DNA of 64,000 nucleotides from Ascidiaceihabitans sp029251465 (lineage in GTDB: Bacteria; Pseudomonadota; Alphaproteobacteria; Rhodobacterales; Rhodobacteraceae), in assembly GCF_042932805.1 (NCBI RefSeq), contig NZ_CP170633.1, positions 3,472,001 to 3,536,000 on the forward strand, read 5' to 3'. The stretch's first letter is position 1; the number at the start of each line of letters is the position of its first letter. The notes beneath the pieces were generated by a model. The model was not told the DNA's origin and made no database searches. It saw only the letters and a program-made list of their open reading frames with translations. This document shows positions 1-8,694 of the stretch, in pieces. A program made the position numbers and the translations under genes.

Positions 1-416
1 TGCAGATCATCGAAACCCGCGACATCGTGACGTGCCGCGCGCTACGCCGCACTGTGTTCATCGATGAACAGGGCGTGTCAGAGGCGGACGAAATCGATGA
101 ATTCGACGATGTAGCGTTGCATTTACTGGCCACTGATAATGGCGTACCTGTCGGTTGCGCGCGCGTTTTGATCGACGGATCCTCGGCCAAGATCGGGCGG
201 GTTTGCGTGTTGAAATCCTATCGTGGAACGGGGCTTGGGGCCGATTTGATACGCGCGTGTTTGCGCACTGCAAACAACCAGTCGGGTGTAACGCGTGCAT
301 CGTTGGGCGCACAAACCCACGCTTTGGGGTTCTACGAAAAATTGGGCTTCTCAGCTTACGGCCCCGTTTTTGACGACGCCGGTATCGACCACCAAGCGAT
401 GGAAATCGAACTGTGA
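1..416 (+). CDS. GNAT family N-acetyltransferase (5' end at window edge)
   Basis: A small acetyl-CoA-dependent acetyltransferase of the GNAT fold; the acceptor is unknown. The acetyl-CoA loop is visible as YRGTGLG near residue 70 and the C-terminal ALGFYEKLGF segment is typical of the family. The window opens with TG followed by an in-frame CAG, so bases 1-2 are probably the last two bases of the start codon and only one base is missing. That gives a protein of about 138 residues, a normal length. It overlaps the next gene by GTGA, so the two are probably cotranscribed. The family call is firm; the substrate is not. Confidence 0.85.
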   Translation, partial: QIIETRDIVTCRALRRTVFIDEQGVSEADEIDEFDDVALHLLATDNGVPVGCARVLIDGSSAKIGRVCVLKSYRGTGLGADLIRACLRTANNQSGVTRASLGAQTHALGFYEKLGFSAYGPVFDDAGIDHQAMEIEL

Positions 417-1015
417 AGCGTCAAACCCTAATCATCATGTTGAAAGAGCCCCGCGCTGGTCGCGTCAAAACCCGCCTTGGGCGCGACATTGGCATGACCG
501 CAGCCGCGTGGTGGTTTCGTCATCAGGTCCGCCGTTTGCTGCGAAATATCGAAGACCCGCGTTGGCAAATTGTGCTGGCTGTCGCCCCGGACAATGCCGC
601 GATGGCCAGCCGTGTGTGGCCCGCGCATTTGCAGCGCGTTCCGCAAGGTTGCGGGAATTTAGGCGACCGTATGGCGCGGATGATGGGGGCCGTAAACGCT
701 GGCCCGGTCTGTCTGATCGGCGCTGACATTCCGGGCATCAACCGGCAACGCATCGCGCGGGCCTTTGATCTGCTTGGTCAGAACGATGCGGTGTTCGGAC
801 CTGCACCAGACGGTGGATTTTGGTTGATCGGACTGAAACGCACGACCCCGATGCCACCGCGAATGTTCCAAAATGTGCGTTGGTCCAGCGCCGATGCGCT
901 CAGCGATACGATTGCGACTTTGCCCACCGACAAAACCGCGTTTTGCGACACTCTGCGCGATGTCGACACGGTTGCAGATTTGAACATGACCTTTCCGACA
1001 GGCCATGATACCTGA
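413..1015 (+). CDS. DUF2064 / TIGR04282-type glycosyltransferase-like protein
   Basis: A 200-residue protein resembling the GT-A-like nucleotidyl/glycosyl transferase family once called DUF2064. The N-terminal KEPRAGRVKTRL segment fits the nucleotide-binding loop of that fold, and LIGADIPG and PDGGFWLIGL match its later conserved blocks. Some relatives work in arsenosugar biosynthesis, but nothing nearby supports that role here. The GTG start overlaps the stop of the upstream GNAT gene (GTGA), and the RNase R gene follows after 6 bases, suggesting a three-gene operon. Confidence 0.8.
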   Translation: MKRQTLIIMLKEPRAGRVKTRLGRDIGMTAAAWWFRHQVRRLLRNIEDPRWQIVLAVAPDNAAMASRVWPAHLQRVPQGCGNLGDRMARMMGAVNAGPVCLIGADIPGINRQRIARAFDLLGQNDAVFGPAPDGGFWLIGLKRTTPMPPRMFQNVRWSSADALSDTIATLPTDKTAFCDTLRDVDTVADLNMTFPTGHDT

Positions 1016-1021
1016 GGCGGC

Positions 1022-3277
1022 ATGAGCCGTATTCCCACAAAGCCCGAAGTTCTTGATTGGATCACCTCCAATCCGACCCTGACCTCTAAACGTGACATCG
1101 CCAAGGCGTTTGGCATCAAGGGGGCTGCCCGCATTGATCTCAAGAAACTCCTGAAGGAGCTTGAGGAAGAGGGGCATTTGGAAAAGCGCAAGCGCAGCTA
1201 TTCTGATCCCGATCGTTTGCCGCCCGTCAGCGTGCTGGTTGTGACAGGCCCCGACGATGCGGGTGATCTGTTTGCACGACCTGCCGAATGGCATGGCACG
1301 GGGCCTGAGCCGATTGTGCTGTTTATCGCTAAATCTGGCGATCCAGCGCTGGGCAAAGGCGACCGCATTCTAGCCCGCGTGACCCAAGTCAAAGAAGACA
1401 GCCACCAATACGAAGGTCGTTTGATCCGCCGCATCGGGGCCAATCCGGAACGCATCGTTGGCATCTTTCGCATCGGCGCCGAAGGCGGGCGCATCAAGCC
1501 CATCGACAAAGGCAGCGACAGCGAATGGATCGTTGGTGCAGGCACCGCCGGCGGCGCAAAAGACGGCGAACTGGTCGAGGCTGAACAATCCGGACCAAAG
1601 GGTCGCATGGGCCGCCCGCTGGCGCGTATTGTTGAACGGTTGGGCGATCCCTCTGCACCCAAAGCCGTGTCGTTGATCGCAATCCACCAACACGCAATTC
1701 CTGACGCGTTTCCTGACGACGTTGTGGCCGAGGCCGACGCGCAAAAACCCAAAGAGCTCGAAGGTCGCGTTGATCTGCGCGACATGCCGTTGGTCACGAT
1801 TGATCCGTCCGATGCGCGTGATCACGATGACGCGTGTTTTGCCAAAGCTGACGATGATCCTGCGAACCCAGGTGGTCATATTATCTGGGTCGCGATTGCC
1901 GACGTTGCCGCCTACGTCACGCCGGGGTCCGCGTTGGATCGCGAGGCGCGCAAGCGTGGGAACTCCACCTATTTCCCTGACCGCGTTGTGCCGATGTTGC
2001 CCGACCGTTTGTCTGGCGATCTGTGTTCCCTGCACGAAGGAGTGCCGCGCGCCTGTATCGCTGTGAAAATGACGCTGGGTGCGACTGGCGAAAAGCTGCG
2101 CCACGAATTCGTGCGTGGGCTGATGCGTTCGCCCGCGTCCTTGCACTACGAAGAGGTGCAGGCCGCCATGGATGGCAACCCGAACGAGCGCTGCGAAGCC
2201 TTGTTAGAGCCCGTTATCGCCCCGCTTTACGCAGCCTACGCCACCTTGGTGGAGGCACGGGGGCGCCGTCAGCCGCTTGAGCTGAACCTGCCAGAACGCC
2301 AAATCGTTTTGGGGGACGACGGCAAGGTCCATTCGGTCAATTTCAAAGACCGTCTCGACGCGCACAAACTGATCGAAGAATTCATGGTGCTGGCCAACGT
2401 CGCCGCCGCTGAAACGCTGATCGAAAAGAAGACCGGCTTACTGTTCCGCGTGCACGAAGAACCGTCGCCTGAAAAGTTGAATGCGCTGCGCGAAACGGCG
2501 GGTGCGGCGGGTCTAACGCTGGCCAGAGGGCAAGTCTTGCAGACCTCGCATTTGAACCGTCTGTTGGCGCAGGCCGCCGACACAGATGATTCTGAATTGA
2601 TCAATCTGACGACGCTGCGCTGCATGACGCAGGCCTATTACAGCCCGAATAACTTTGGGCATTTTGGGCTCGCGCTAAAATCCTACGCGCACTTCACGTC
2701 GCCGATTCGCCGCTACGCCGATCTGATTGTGCACCGCGCATTGGTCACGTCACACGGTTGGGGTGACGACGGTTTAACACCTGCAGACGTCGACGATTTA
2801 GAAAAAACCGGCACGCATATTTCCGACACGGAACGCCGGTCCATGATGGCCGAGCGCGACACGACTGATCGTTATTTGGCGGCCTATTTGTCCGAGCGTG
2901 TTGGTGAAGAATTTACCGGCAAAATCAACGGCATCGCCAAGTTTGGCATGTTCGTGAAACTGGACGATTCCGGTGCCGACGGGCTGGTGCCTATCCGCAC
3001 TTTGGGGAATGAATATTTCCATTTCGACGGCGACGCGGGCACCCTTGAAGGGGCCGATACCGGGGTCGTTTACCGGATCGGGCAACGCGTCACCGCCAAG
3101 CTCGCGCAAGCTGAGGCACTGACCGGCGGCGTCGCGCTGGAATTACTGACCGTTGAAGGCGTCGAAGTCGTGCGGGGCAGTCGATCGCCTGCAGGTCGCG
3201 CGCCACGTCGCAAGGCGGCCTCGCACAAGCGCAAGACCGACAAGACCAAGCGGAAAGTTCACCGTTCTCGCCCCTAG
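1022..3277 (+). CDS. rnr: Ribonuclease R
   Basis: A 751-residue 3'-5' exoribonuclease that degrades structured RNA in the cytoplasm. It has an N-terminal winged-helix region (about residues 1-60), cold-shock-like OB folds, the RNB catalytic core with the acidic cluster DPSDARDHDDA near residues 260-270, an S1 RNA-binding domain near residues 625-710 (KINGIAKFGMFVKL), and a strongly basic lysine/arginine tail typical of RNase R. Length and domain order are those of the full enzyme. Its TAG stop overlaps the stop of the convergent glutathione S-transferase gene. Confidence 0.96.
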   Translation: MSRIPTKPEVLDWITSNPTLTSKRDIAKAFGIKGAARIDLKKLLKELEEEGHLEKRKRSYSDPDRLPPVSVLVVTGPDDAGDLFARPAEWHGTGPEPIVLFIAKSGDPALGKGDRILARVTQVKEDSHQYEGRLIRRIGANPERIVGIFRIGAEGGRIKPIDKGSDSEWIVGAGTAGGAKDGELVEAEQSGPKGRMGRPLARIVERLGDPSAPKAVSLIAIHQHAIPDAFPDDVVAEADAQKPKELEGRVDLRDMPLVTIDPSDARDHDDACFAKADDDPANPGGHIIWVAIADVAAYVTPGSALDREARKRGNSTYFPDRVVPMLPDRLSGDLCSLHEGVPRACIAVKMTLGATGEKLRHEFVRGLMRSPASLHYEEVQAAMDGNPNERCEALLEPVIAPLYAAYATLVEARGRRQPLELNLPERQIVLGDDGKVHSVNFKDRLDAHKLIEEFMVLANVAAAETLIEKKTGLLFRVHEEPSPEKLNALRETAGAAGLTLARGQVLQTSHLNRLLAQAADTDDSELINLTTLRCMTQAYYSPNNFGHFGLALKSYAHFTSPIRRYADLIVHRALVTSHGWGDDGLTPADVDDLEKTGTHISDTERRSMMAERDTTDRYLAAYLSERVGEEFTGKINGIAKFGMFVKLDDSGADGLVPIRTLGNEYFHFDGDAGTLEGADTGVVYRIGQRVTAKLAQAEALTGGVALELLTVEGVEVVRGSRSPAGRAPRRKAASHKRKTDKTKRKVHRSRP

Positions 3278-3966
3278 CCCAAGGCTGCTGCCACGCGATC
3301 AATGTAACCGGACAGCACCTTGTCGTCTTCGATGCGACGACGAAGCGCTGTCGGTTTCGGCGTTGAACGCATAGAGGCCAACACCGGCGCGACGCTGGCA
3401 TCTGCGGCGCTGGGTACCGCACCAAACAGATAAGGTCCGTGCCACAATCGCTGAGTGATCGCCTGCAAATCAGGCTCAAGCCGTTCCATCCGTTCTTGGG
3501 GTGTCCAGCGACCCAATCCCTGCGCGTGCATCCCTTTCATCAGTTGTTTGCGCAGACCTTTGGTGATGATCAGGCGCGGCAGTTTCGGGATGTCCTTGAA
3601 ATACACGTCCCGCACTATCGGCCACACGTCATCGTTGCCCCAACGGTCCATAACCACATGAAAGTACATGTGTTCCTCGGCCATTCGAATGATTGATACA
3701 GCGGTAGATTTATCTAAATCCGACAGCCCCGGTTCCAGATCAACCCCTAGCGTTTCCAGGTAAACCCGAATGCGATTGCTGTCACCGATCGTGCGTCCGT
3801 CAACAGTGATCGCGGGCAATTTCGCCTTGGGCCATTTGCGCGGATCATTGGTATCTTGGCGCTGCCACTCAACCCCTGCCATGTTCAGAAGGTACATCGC
3901 TTTGGTGCAAAACGAACTCGCGCTAGGTTCGCCAAAGGTCGGGGGAAAGGTGATAAGTGTGATCAT
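3274..3966 (-). CDS. Glutathione S-transferase family protein
   Basis: A 230-residue cytosolic GST-fold protein. The N-terminal thioredoxin-like domain (MITLITFPPTFGEPSASSF) and the PAITVDGRTIGDSNRI segment, equivalent to the glutathione-binding P-[ST] region, are followed by an all-helical C-terminal domain. An in-frame ATG lies 159 bases upstream, but translation from there gives an unrelated leader and would overlap the divergent regulator gene, so the start at 3966 is preferred. The substrate is unknown. The neighbouring divergent WYL regulator is a plausible controller by position only. Confidence 0.85.
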   Translation of the reverse strand: MITLITFPPTFGEPSASSFCTKAMYLLNMAGVEWQRQDTNDPRKWPKAKLPAITVDGRTIGDSNRIRVYLETLGVDLEPGLSDLDKSTAVSIIRMAEEHMYFHVVMDRWGNDDVWPIVRDVYFKDIPKLPRLIITKGLRKQLMKGMHAQGLGRWTPQERMERLEPDLQAITQRLWHGPYLFGAVPSAADASVAPVLASMRSTPKPTALRRRIEDDKVLSGYIDRVAAALG

Positions 3967-4050
3967 TTTCAGCTCCAAAATTATGCATTCGAAAGCTTCA
4001 TATGCACCCATCCTGTCAATTTCTGTCAGCATGTGATGAAATGGTGAATT

Positions 4051-4764
4051 ATGAGCAGAACACACCGCCTTTTCCAAATGATGCAGTCGCTGCGTCGCAT
4101 GCCTCCGCCCGTCACCGCCACGCAATTGGCGAATGATATGAACGTATCGCTGCGCACGATTTACCGCGACGTTGACGCGTTGCGCGGATTGGGTGCGGTC
4201 ATTGATGGCGAGGCAGGTTTTGGGTTTACCTTGATCGAAGACGCGGCTTTGCCACCGCTTGGGTTCGATAATGACGAACTTGAAGCCTTGGTTTTGGGAC
4301 TGCGAAACGTAGAAATCATTGGTGATCCGGCATTGGCCAAAGCAGCGACATCAGCACTGGCAAAAATCCAAGCGCGCGTGCCTCCCCGTCAGGCTGACCG
4401 TCTGAAACACGCTATTTTGGATGCTCATCGGTTTCATCGCCCCGAGCCACCAGTCATCGATATTGCCGCGCTACGCCAGGCCACATGGGATGAAGTGTGC
4501 GTGCAATTTGACTATGTCGATGCGGTCGGGGCTGCAACGCAACGCACTGTTAAACCACTTGGAATTGCCTACATGGACTACAATACTTCGCTGTTGGCGT
4601 GGTGTTTATTGCGGCAAGATTTTCGCGTTTTCCGGCTGGATAGAATGCGCAGCCTGAATGTGACCAGCGACAGCTTTAGGCCGCACCGCGTTGCTCTTTT
4701 ACGTGATCATCTGGCTGCAATCCGCGCAAATGTGGAATCATCGGCAAAGCTTCGCAAGACGTAG
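4051..4764 (+). CDS. YafY-type HTH and WYL-domain transcriptional regulator
   Basis: A 237-residue regulator with an N-terminal DeoR-like winged helix (residues 1-60, including SLRTIYRDVDALR) and a C-terminal WYL ligand-sensing domain (about residues 130-210). WYL regulators bind small molecules or nucleic acids and often control divergent neighbours. This gene is divergent from the GST gene with an 84-base gap, so it may act on that shared region. The ligand cannot be read from the sequence. Confidence 0.88.
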   Translation: MSRTHRLFQMMQSLRRMPPPVTATQLANDMNVSLRTIYRDVDALRGLGAVIDGEAGFGFTLIEDAALPPLGFDNDELEALVLGLRNVEIIGDPALAKAATSALAKIQARVPPRQADRLKHAILDAHRFHRPEPPVIDIAALRQATWDEVCVQFDYVDAVGAATQRTVKPLGIAYMDYNTSLLAWCLLRQDFRVFRLDRMRSLNVTSDSFRPHRVALLRDHLAAIRANVESSAKLRKT

Positions 4765-4822
4765 ATCGCGCGCCTTTCTAAAATCGGTGATTGTCGTTAA
4801 ATTGGAAACAACATAGGTTTCA

Positions 4823-6148
4823 ATGAGGCACATCATGTGGGTTTTACGAGTATGCGCCATCACGGCGGGGCTGTCTTTGGTCAGTCAATCGGCACAAGCG
4901 AACACAATGTCCGCATCAACGCGTCCGCCGTTGAAGATTGCGGCGCAAAATTCGGCGCAACCGGTTTCCTTTGATGCGCGCCCACCAGTTCGGACGCAGG
5001 CTCCCTCGCTAGCAAAAACGGTGTCATCAGATGCGGGATTGCAGTTATGGATCACTGAATTCAAACCACGAGCAGTCGCGCAAGGTATTGATTTATCTGT
5101 TTTAGATCGGGCGCTGCGCGACGTGAACTATGATGCAAAAATCATCAAGCGTGATCGCAACCAGTCTGAATTCACAAAGACAATTTGGGATTATCTAAGC
5201 ACGGCAGTCTCGGATTTACGGATCAAAAATGGCAAAGCGGCACTGCAAAAGCATGCTGAAATCTTTGAACAAGTTGAGGCGAAATACGGCGTCGAAAAAG
5301 AAGTCGTGGCAGCAATTTGGGGTTTGGAAAGCGCCTACGGCACATTTCGCGGCAGCGACAGTGTGATCCGTTCGCTGACAACATTGGCGTACGACGGCCG
5401 CCGCGGAGAGTTCTTTGAAGGAGAGCTAATTGCCGCCCTAAAAATCCTGCAAAACGGTGACACAAGCGCGCAAAACATGACCGGCAGCTGGGCTGGGGCC
5501 ATGGGGCATACGCAGTTCATCCCGACGTCATTCTTGGCCCATGCCGTGGATTTTGACGGCGATGGGCGGCGCGATATCTGGTCCGATGACCCCCAAGATG
5601 CCATCGCATCGACCGCTGCCTATCTGGCACATTTTGGCTGGGAAAAAGGCACGCCTTGGGGTGTCGAAGTAACGATCCCTGACACTTTCGACTACCTATT
5701 GGCCAACCGGGACATCGCGAAATCCCCGCAAGAGTGGGCGAATTTGGGCATTACCGGGACGCATGGATCCATCAAAAACTATGGGCTCGCATCGATCTTG
5801 CTGCCTGCGGGCGGCGACGGGGCTGCCTTTATGATCTTTGGGAATTTCGAGGTGCTCGAAAGCTACAACACCGCGGACGCTTACGTGATTGGAGTTGGGC
5901 ATCTAAGCGACCGGATCAAAGGCGGTGCGGCGATCAAATCGGGTTGGCCGTTTGACGACAGTGCTTTGACGTTGACACAACGCGAAGACATGCAGCGCCT
6001 TTTGACTGCCAAAGGATTCGACACAGAAGGGATCGACGGCAAAATCGGGCCCAAGACTGTCAACGCCGTGCGCGCCTATCAGGTCAGCGAAGGATTGCGC
6101 CCCGACGGCTATGCATCCCCTGCTTTGATCAATCGATTGCAGCGCTAA
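4823..6148 (+). CDS. Lytic murein transglycosylase (MltB-type, SLT_2) with peptidoglycan-binding domain
   Basis: A 441-residue periplasmic enzyme that cleaves the MurNAc-GlcNAc glycosidic bond with formation of 1,6-anhydromuropeptides. It has a signal peptide (residues 1-26, ending SQSAQAN), a low-complexity linker, the SLT_2/MltB catalytic core with the catalytic Glu in WGLESAYGTFRG near residue 169 and the GAMGHTQFIPTS block, then a C-terminal PG_binding_1 domain (about residues 375-441). No lipobox is seen, so it is probably soluble. Its end overlaps the end of the convergent permease gene by four bases. Confidence 0.92.
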   Translation: MRHIMWVLRVCAITAGLSLVSQSAQANTMSASTRPPLKIAAQNSAQPVSFDARPPVRTQAPSLAKTVSSDAGLQLWITEFKPRAVAQGIDLSVLDRALRDVNYDAKIIKRDRNQSEFTKTIWDYLSTAVSDLRIKNGKAALQKHAEIFEQVEAKYGVEKEVVAAIWGLESAYGTFRGSDSVIRSLTTLAYDGRRGEFFEGELIAALKILQNGDTSAQNMTGSWAGAMGHTQFIPTSFLAHAVDFDGDGRRDIWSDDPQDAIASTAAYLAHFGWEKGTPWGVEVTIPDTFDYLLANRDIAKSPQEWANLGITGTHGSIKNYGLASILLPAGGDGAAFMIFGNFEVLESYNTADAYVIGVGHLSDRIKGGAAIKSGWPFDDSALTLTQREDMQRLLTAKGFDTEGIDGKIGPKTVNAVRAYQVSEGLRPDGYASPALINRLQR

Positions 6149-7356
6149 GCTGGTGACATACCGCGCAGGCGTTCAGAGCGACGACGCAGCATTTCAACCA
6201 CGGTCAGCAAGCAAATCGAGATAATCACAAGCAGTGTCGCAACGGCCAGAATTGTCGGGCTGATTTGCTCGCGCAGGCCTGTAAACATCTGCCATGGCAA
6301 CGTTTTCTGACCAGCTGAACCGACAAACAAAACCACGACGACTTCGTCGAATGAGGTGATGAAGGCGAACAATCCGCCGGAAATTACGCCCGGCAAAATC
6401 AGTGGCATTTGAACCCGAAAGAACGTCGTCACAGGGTTCGCACCCATGTTCGCGGCTGCCCGCGTCAACGAGTTATCAAATCCGACAAGCGTCGCTGTCA
6501 CGGTGATGATCACGAACGGAATACCAAGCACGGCGTGGGCCAAAATGACTTTGACGTAGCCGACGAAATTCTTGCCCAGCCCAAGGCTGTTTTCCATGAA
6601 ATTCCCAAGGTCCGAGTAGAAAAAGAACATGCCCGTCGCCGAAATGATCAGCGGAACGATCATCGGTGAAATCAGGATCGCCATGATCGTACCCTTTAGC
6701 GGCATGTGTGATTGGCTCAGACCGATCGCGGCCAGTGTGCCCAGAGACACCGAAATGATCGTGGCAATCGGCGCAATCGTCAGCGAGTTTTTCAAGCTGC
6801 GTTGCCATTCGTTGTTGTTAAAGAAATCCTGGTAATGCTTGAGCGAGTAACCCGCAGGATCGAACCGCAGCATTTCTGGCGTGTAGGTGAAAAAGTCCTG
6901 CGCGTTAAAGCTAAGTGGGATGATCACCAAAATCGGTGTGATCAGGAACACAAAAACAGCGCCGGCAATAATGCGGAAGGCGTAGTGCCACAGCACTTGG
7001 CCACCCGTCAGATAAGGCAACAGACGGGCGCGATAACGCCCTTCAAACAGCCAGAATGTGAACCAGTGGAAAAACCACCCCGCCAGCGCACCGAGGATCA
7101 AGATCGGTAAACCGCCAAACAAAAACCCTGCAGCCCCAAAGCCAAAAATGGTGAGACCTCGGGTGAAGCTTTCGTATTTCGCAGAGACAATCAGGACAAA
7201 CGCAATCGCGGCCATGATGATTGCGCCAGCGACCAGACCCATCGGACCAGCCCCGTTTGCGGTGCCAACCAGCAGGCCAACAAAGGCCCCGGCCAAGGCA
7301 ACGCAAGGCAATACAAAGGACAAAGGTGTTCGTGATATCGGTGTCAAAGCAGCCAT
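6145..7356 (-). CDS. Polyamine-type ABC transporter permease, PotC-like, with N-terminal membrane extension
   Basis: One of two inner-membrane permeases of the minus-strand polyamine-type importer. The last 270 residues are a standard PotC/PotI-like MetI domain with the EAA coupling loop (RAAANMGANPVTTF). At 403 residues it is longer than a typical PotC of about 260-290: the first 120 residues add hydrophobic helices rich in Gly and Ala. The gene lies 5 bases after the PotB-like gene. The substrate is inferred from family only. Confidence 0.88.
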   Translation of the reverse strand: MAALTPISRTPLSFVLPCVALAGAFVGLLVGTANGAGPMGLVAGAIIMAAIAFVLIVSAKYESFTRGLTIFGFGAAGFLFGGLPILILGALAGWFFHWFTFWLFEGRYRARLLPYLTGGQVLWHYAFRIIAGAVFVFLITPILVIIPLSFNAQDFFTYTPEMLRFDPAGYSLKHYQDFFNNNEWQRSLKNSLTIAPIATIISVSLGTLAAIGLSQSHMPLKGTIMAILISPMIVPLIISATGMFFFYSDLGNFMENSLGLGKNFVGYVKVILAHAVLGIPFVIITVTATLVGFDNSLTRAAANMGANPVTTFFRVQMPLILPGVISGGLFAFITSFDEVVVVLFVGSAGQKTLPWQMFTGLREQISPTILAVATLLVIISICLLTVVEMLRRRSERLRGMSPA

Positions 7357-7361
7357 GTTTC

Positions 7362-8633
7362 TTATCCCAATTTCACGTTGTCGATGCCGACGATTTTGTC
7401 ATAGGCCCAGTAGAGCAGCAGAACCACCACCAGCAGAATTGTTCCCAATGCGGCCGCCAAACCCCAGTTTAGAGAGGACGAGATGTGATAGGCGATCCGG
7501 TTCGAGATAAAGACGCCCTTGGTTCCGCCCACGATTTCCGGCGTGATGTAGTAGCCAATCGACAGGATGAACACGAGGATCGATCCCGCGCCAATGCCCG
7601 GAACGGACTGCGGGAAATAGACGCGCCAGAAGGCTGTCCAGTTGGTCGCGCCCAGTGATTTCGCCGCACGCAGATAGCTAAGCGGAATGGTCTGCATCAC
7701 CGAATACATCGGCAAAATCATGAACGGCAGCAGGATGTGCGTCATCGCCACAATCGTACCAAATTGGTTGTTGATCAGGATCAGGCGATCCGCGTCGGGC
7801 ACCAAACCAATCCAAACGAGCACCTCGTTGATGACCCCGTTTTGCTGCAACATCACCTTCCACGCTGATGTCCGCACCAACAGCGAGGTCCAGAATGGCA
7901 GCAACACAAGGATCAGCAGCAAGTTGGCAGTGCGCGCAGTCGAGTTCGCCAGCAACCAAGCAACCGGATAGCCCAGCATGATGCAAGACCCCGTGATGAT
8001 CAGCGACATGATCAATGTTCGCCCGAACAGCTTGAGCAAAATTTGCTTTTCTTCGGGCTGCCAGGCAATCCCGTCAGGTGTCTTTTGTGCATCAACCGCG
8101 TTCAGGAAATACCCGGATGTAAAGATACCGGAATGGGTTTGCAGCACTTTCCACGTCTCGACGTCACCCCACCCTTTGTGGATGTCGATCAGCTTGTCCT
8201 TGAACGGCGCATCTGCCACCGGATCAAGCTTTTTCATCTTGCGACCCGATTGGCGGAACATCGATGAAAAACCCGTCTTTTCATAGTTCAAACGGCCACC
8301 AAGGCGCGTGTGCTTCTTGGCCTCGATTGCGACGGCCATGTCACGTGTGAATGCGGCATAGACGGCCTCGTCTGGCAATTGGCCGCTGCTTGCATCCCAA
8401 CTGCCCAGCGCGCGCACCGTTTCAGGCAGCGTGTTAACCACAATGTCGTTCTGCACCGACCGTGACAGCATGTTCACGATGGGGAAAATGAACGTCAAAA
8501 GAACAAAGATCAGCAATGGGGCAACCAGCATCAAAGCCCGTAGTTTCTGGCGTCGCATCGCACGGGCTAAACTGCGCTTTAGCGGCGTGCCATCTGCGGC
8601 CAAAACTGGCCCGTCTGCTGTGATATCGCTCAT
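7362..8633 (-). CDS. Polyamine-type ABC transporter permease, PotB-like, with large periplasmic insertion
   Basis: The second permease of the minus-strand importer, 423 residues. After the first membrane helix (about residues 33-55) comes a polar stretch of roughly 140 residues with many Lys and Asp, then the MetI-type permease domain with its EAA loop (RAAKSLGATNWTAFW). The ordinary PotB of the second transporter in this window has 291 residues, so the extra domain is a real size difference. It probably faces the periplasm and could contact the binding protein. A strong hairpin separates it from the upstream binding-protein gene. Confidence 0.88.
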   Translation of the reverse strand: MSDITADGPVLAADGTPLKRSLARAMRRQKLRALMLVAPLLIFVLLTFIFPIVNMLSRSVQNDIVVNTLPETVRALGSWDASSGQLPDEAVYAAFTRDMAVAIEAKKHTRLGGRLNYEKTGFSSMFRQSGRKMKKLDPVADAPFKDKLIDIHKGWGDVETWKVLQTHSGIFTSGYFLNAVDAQKTPDGIAWQPEEKQILLKLFGRTLIMSLIITGSCIMLGYPVAWLLANSTARTANLLLILVLLPFWTSLLVRTSAWKVMLQQNGVINEVLVWIGLVPDADRLILINNQFGTIVAMTHILLPFMILPMYSVMQTIPLSYLRAAKSLGATNWTAFWRVYFPQSVPGIGAGSILVFILSIGYYITPEIVGGTKGVFISNRIAYHISSSLNWGLAAALGTILLVVVLLLYWAYDKIVGIDNVKLG

Positions 8634-8660
8634 CTTTGGTCTCTTTAAATCAGAGGGGTT

Positions 8661-8682
8661 GGGTGGGCATTGCTGCCCACCC
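8661..8682 (-). other. Intercistronic stem-loop after the binding-protein gene
   Basis: A perfect 9-bp inverted repeat (GGGTGGGCA / TGCCCACCC) with a 4-base loop lies between the stop of the solute-binding protein gene and the start of the PotB-like permease. No T-run follows it on the minus strand, so it resembles an mRNA-stabilising or partially terminating hairpin rather than a full terminator. Such elements often let the binding protein be made in excess over the membrane subunits. The structure is seen; the role is inferred. Confidence 0.6.
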
Positions 8683-8694
8683 GAGGTCTACGAA

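Noticed and set aside
659..1294. 211-residue open frame on the minus strand
   Set aside because: It lies antisense to the DUF2064 and RNase R genes, which have clear family motifs; no motif is seen in the antisense frame.
1370..2146. 258-residue minus-strand open frame
   Set aside because: Shadow of the RNase R gene; no recognisable domain.
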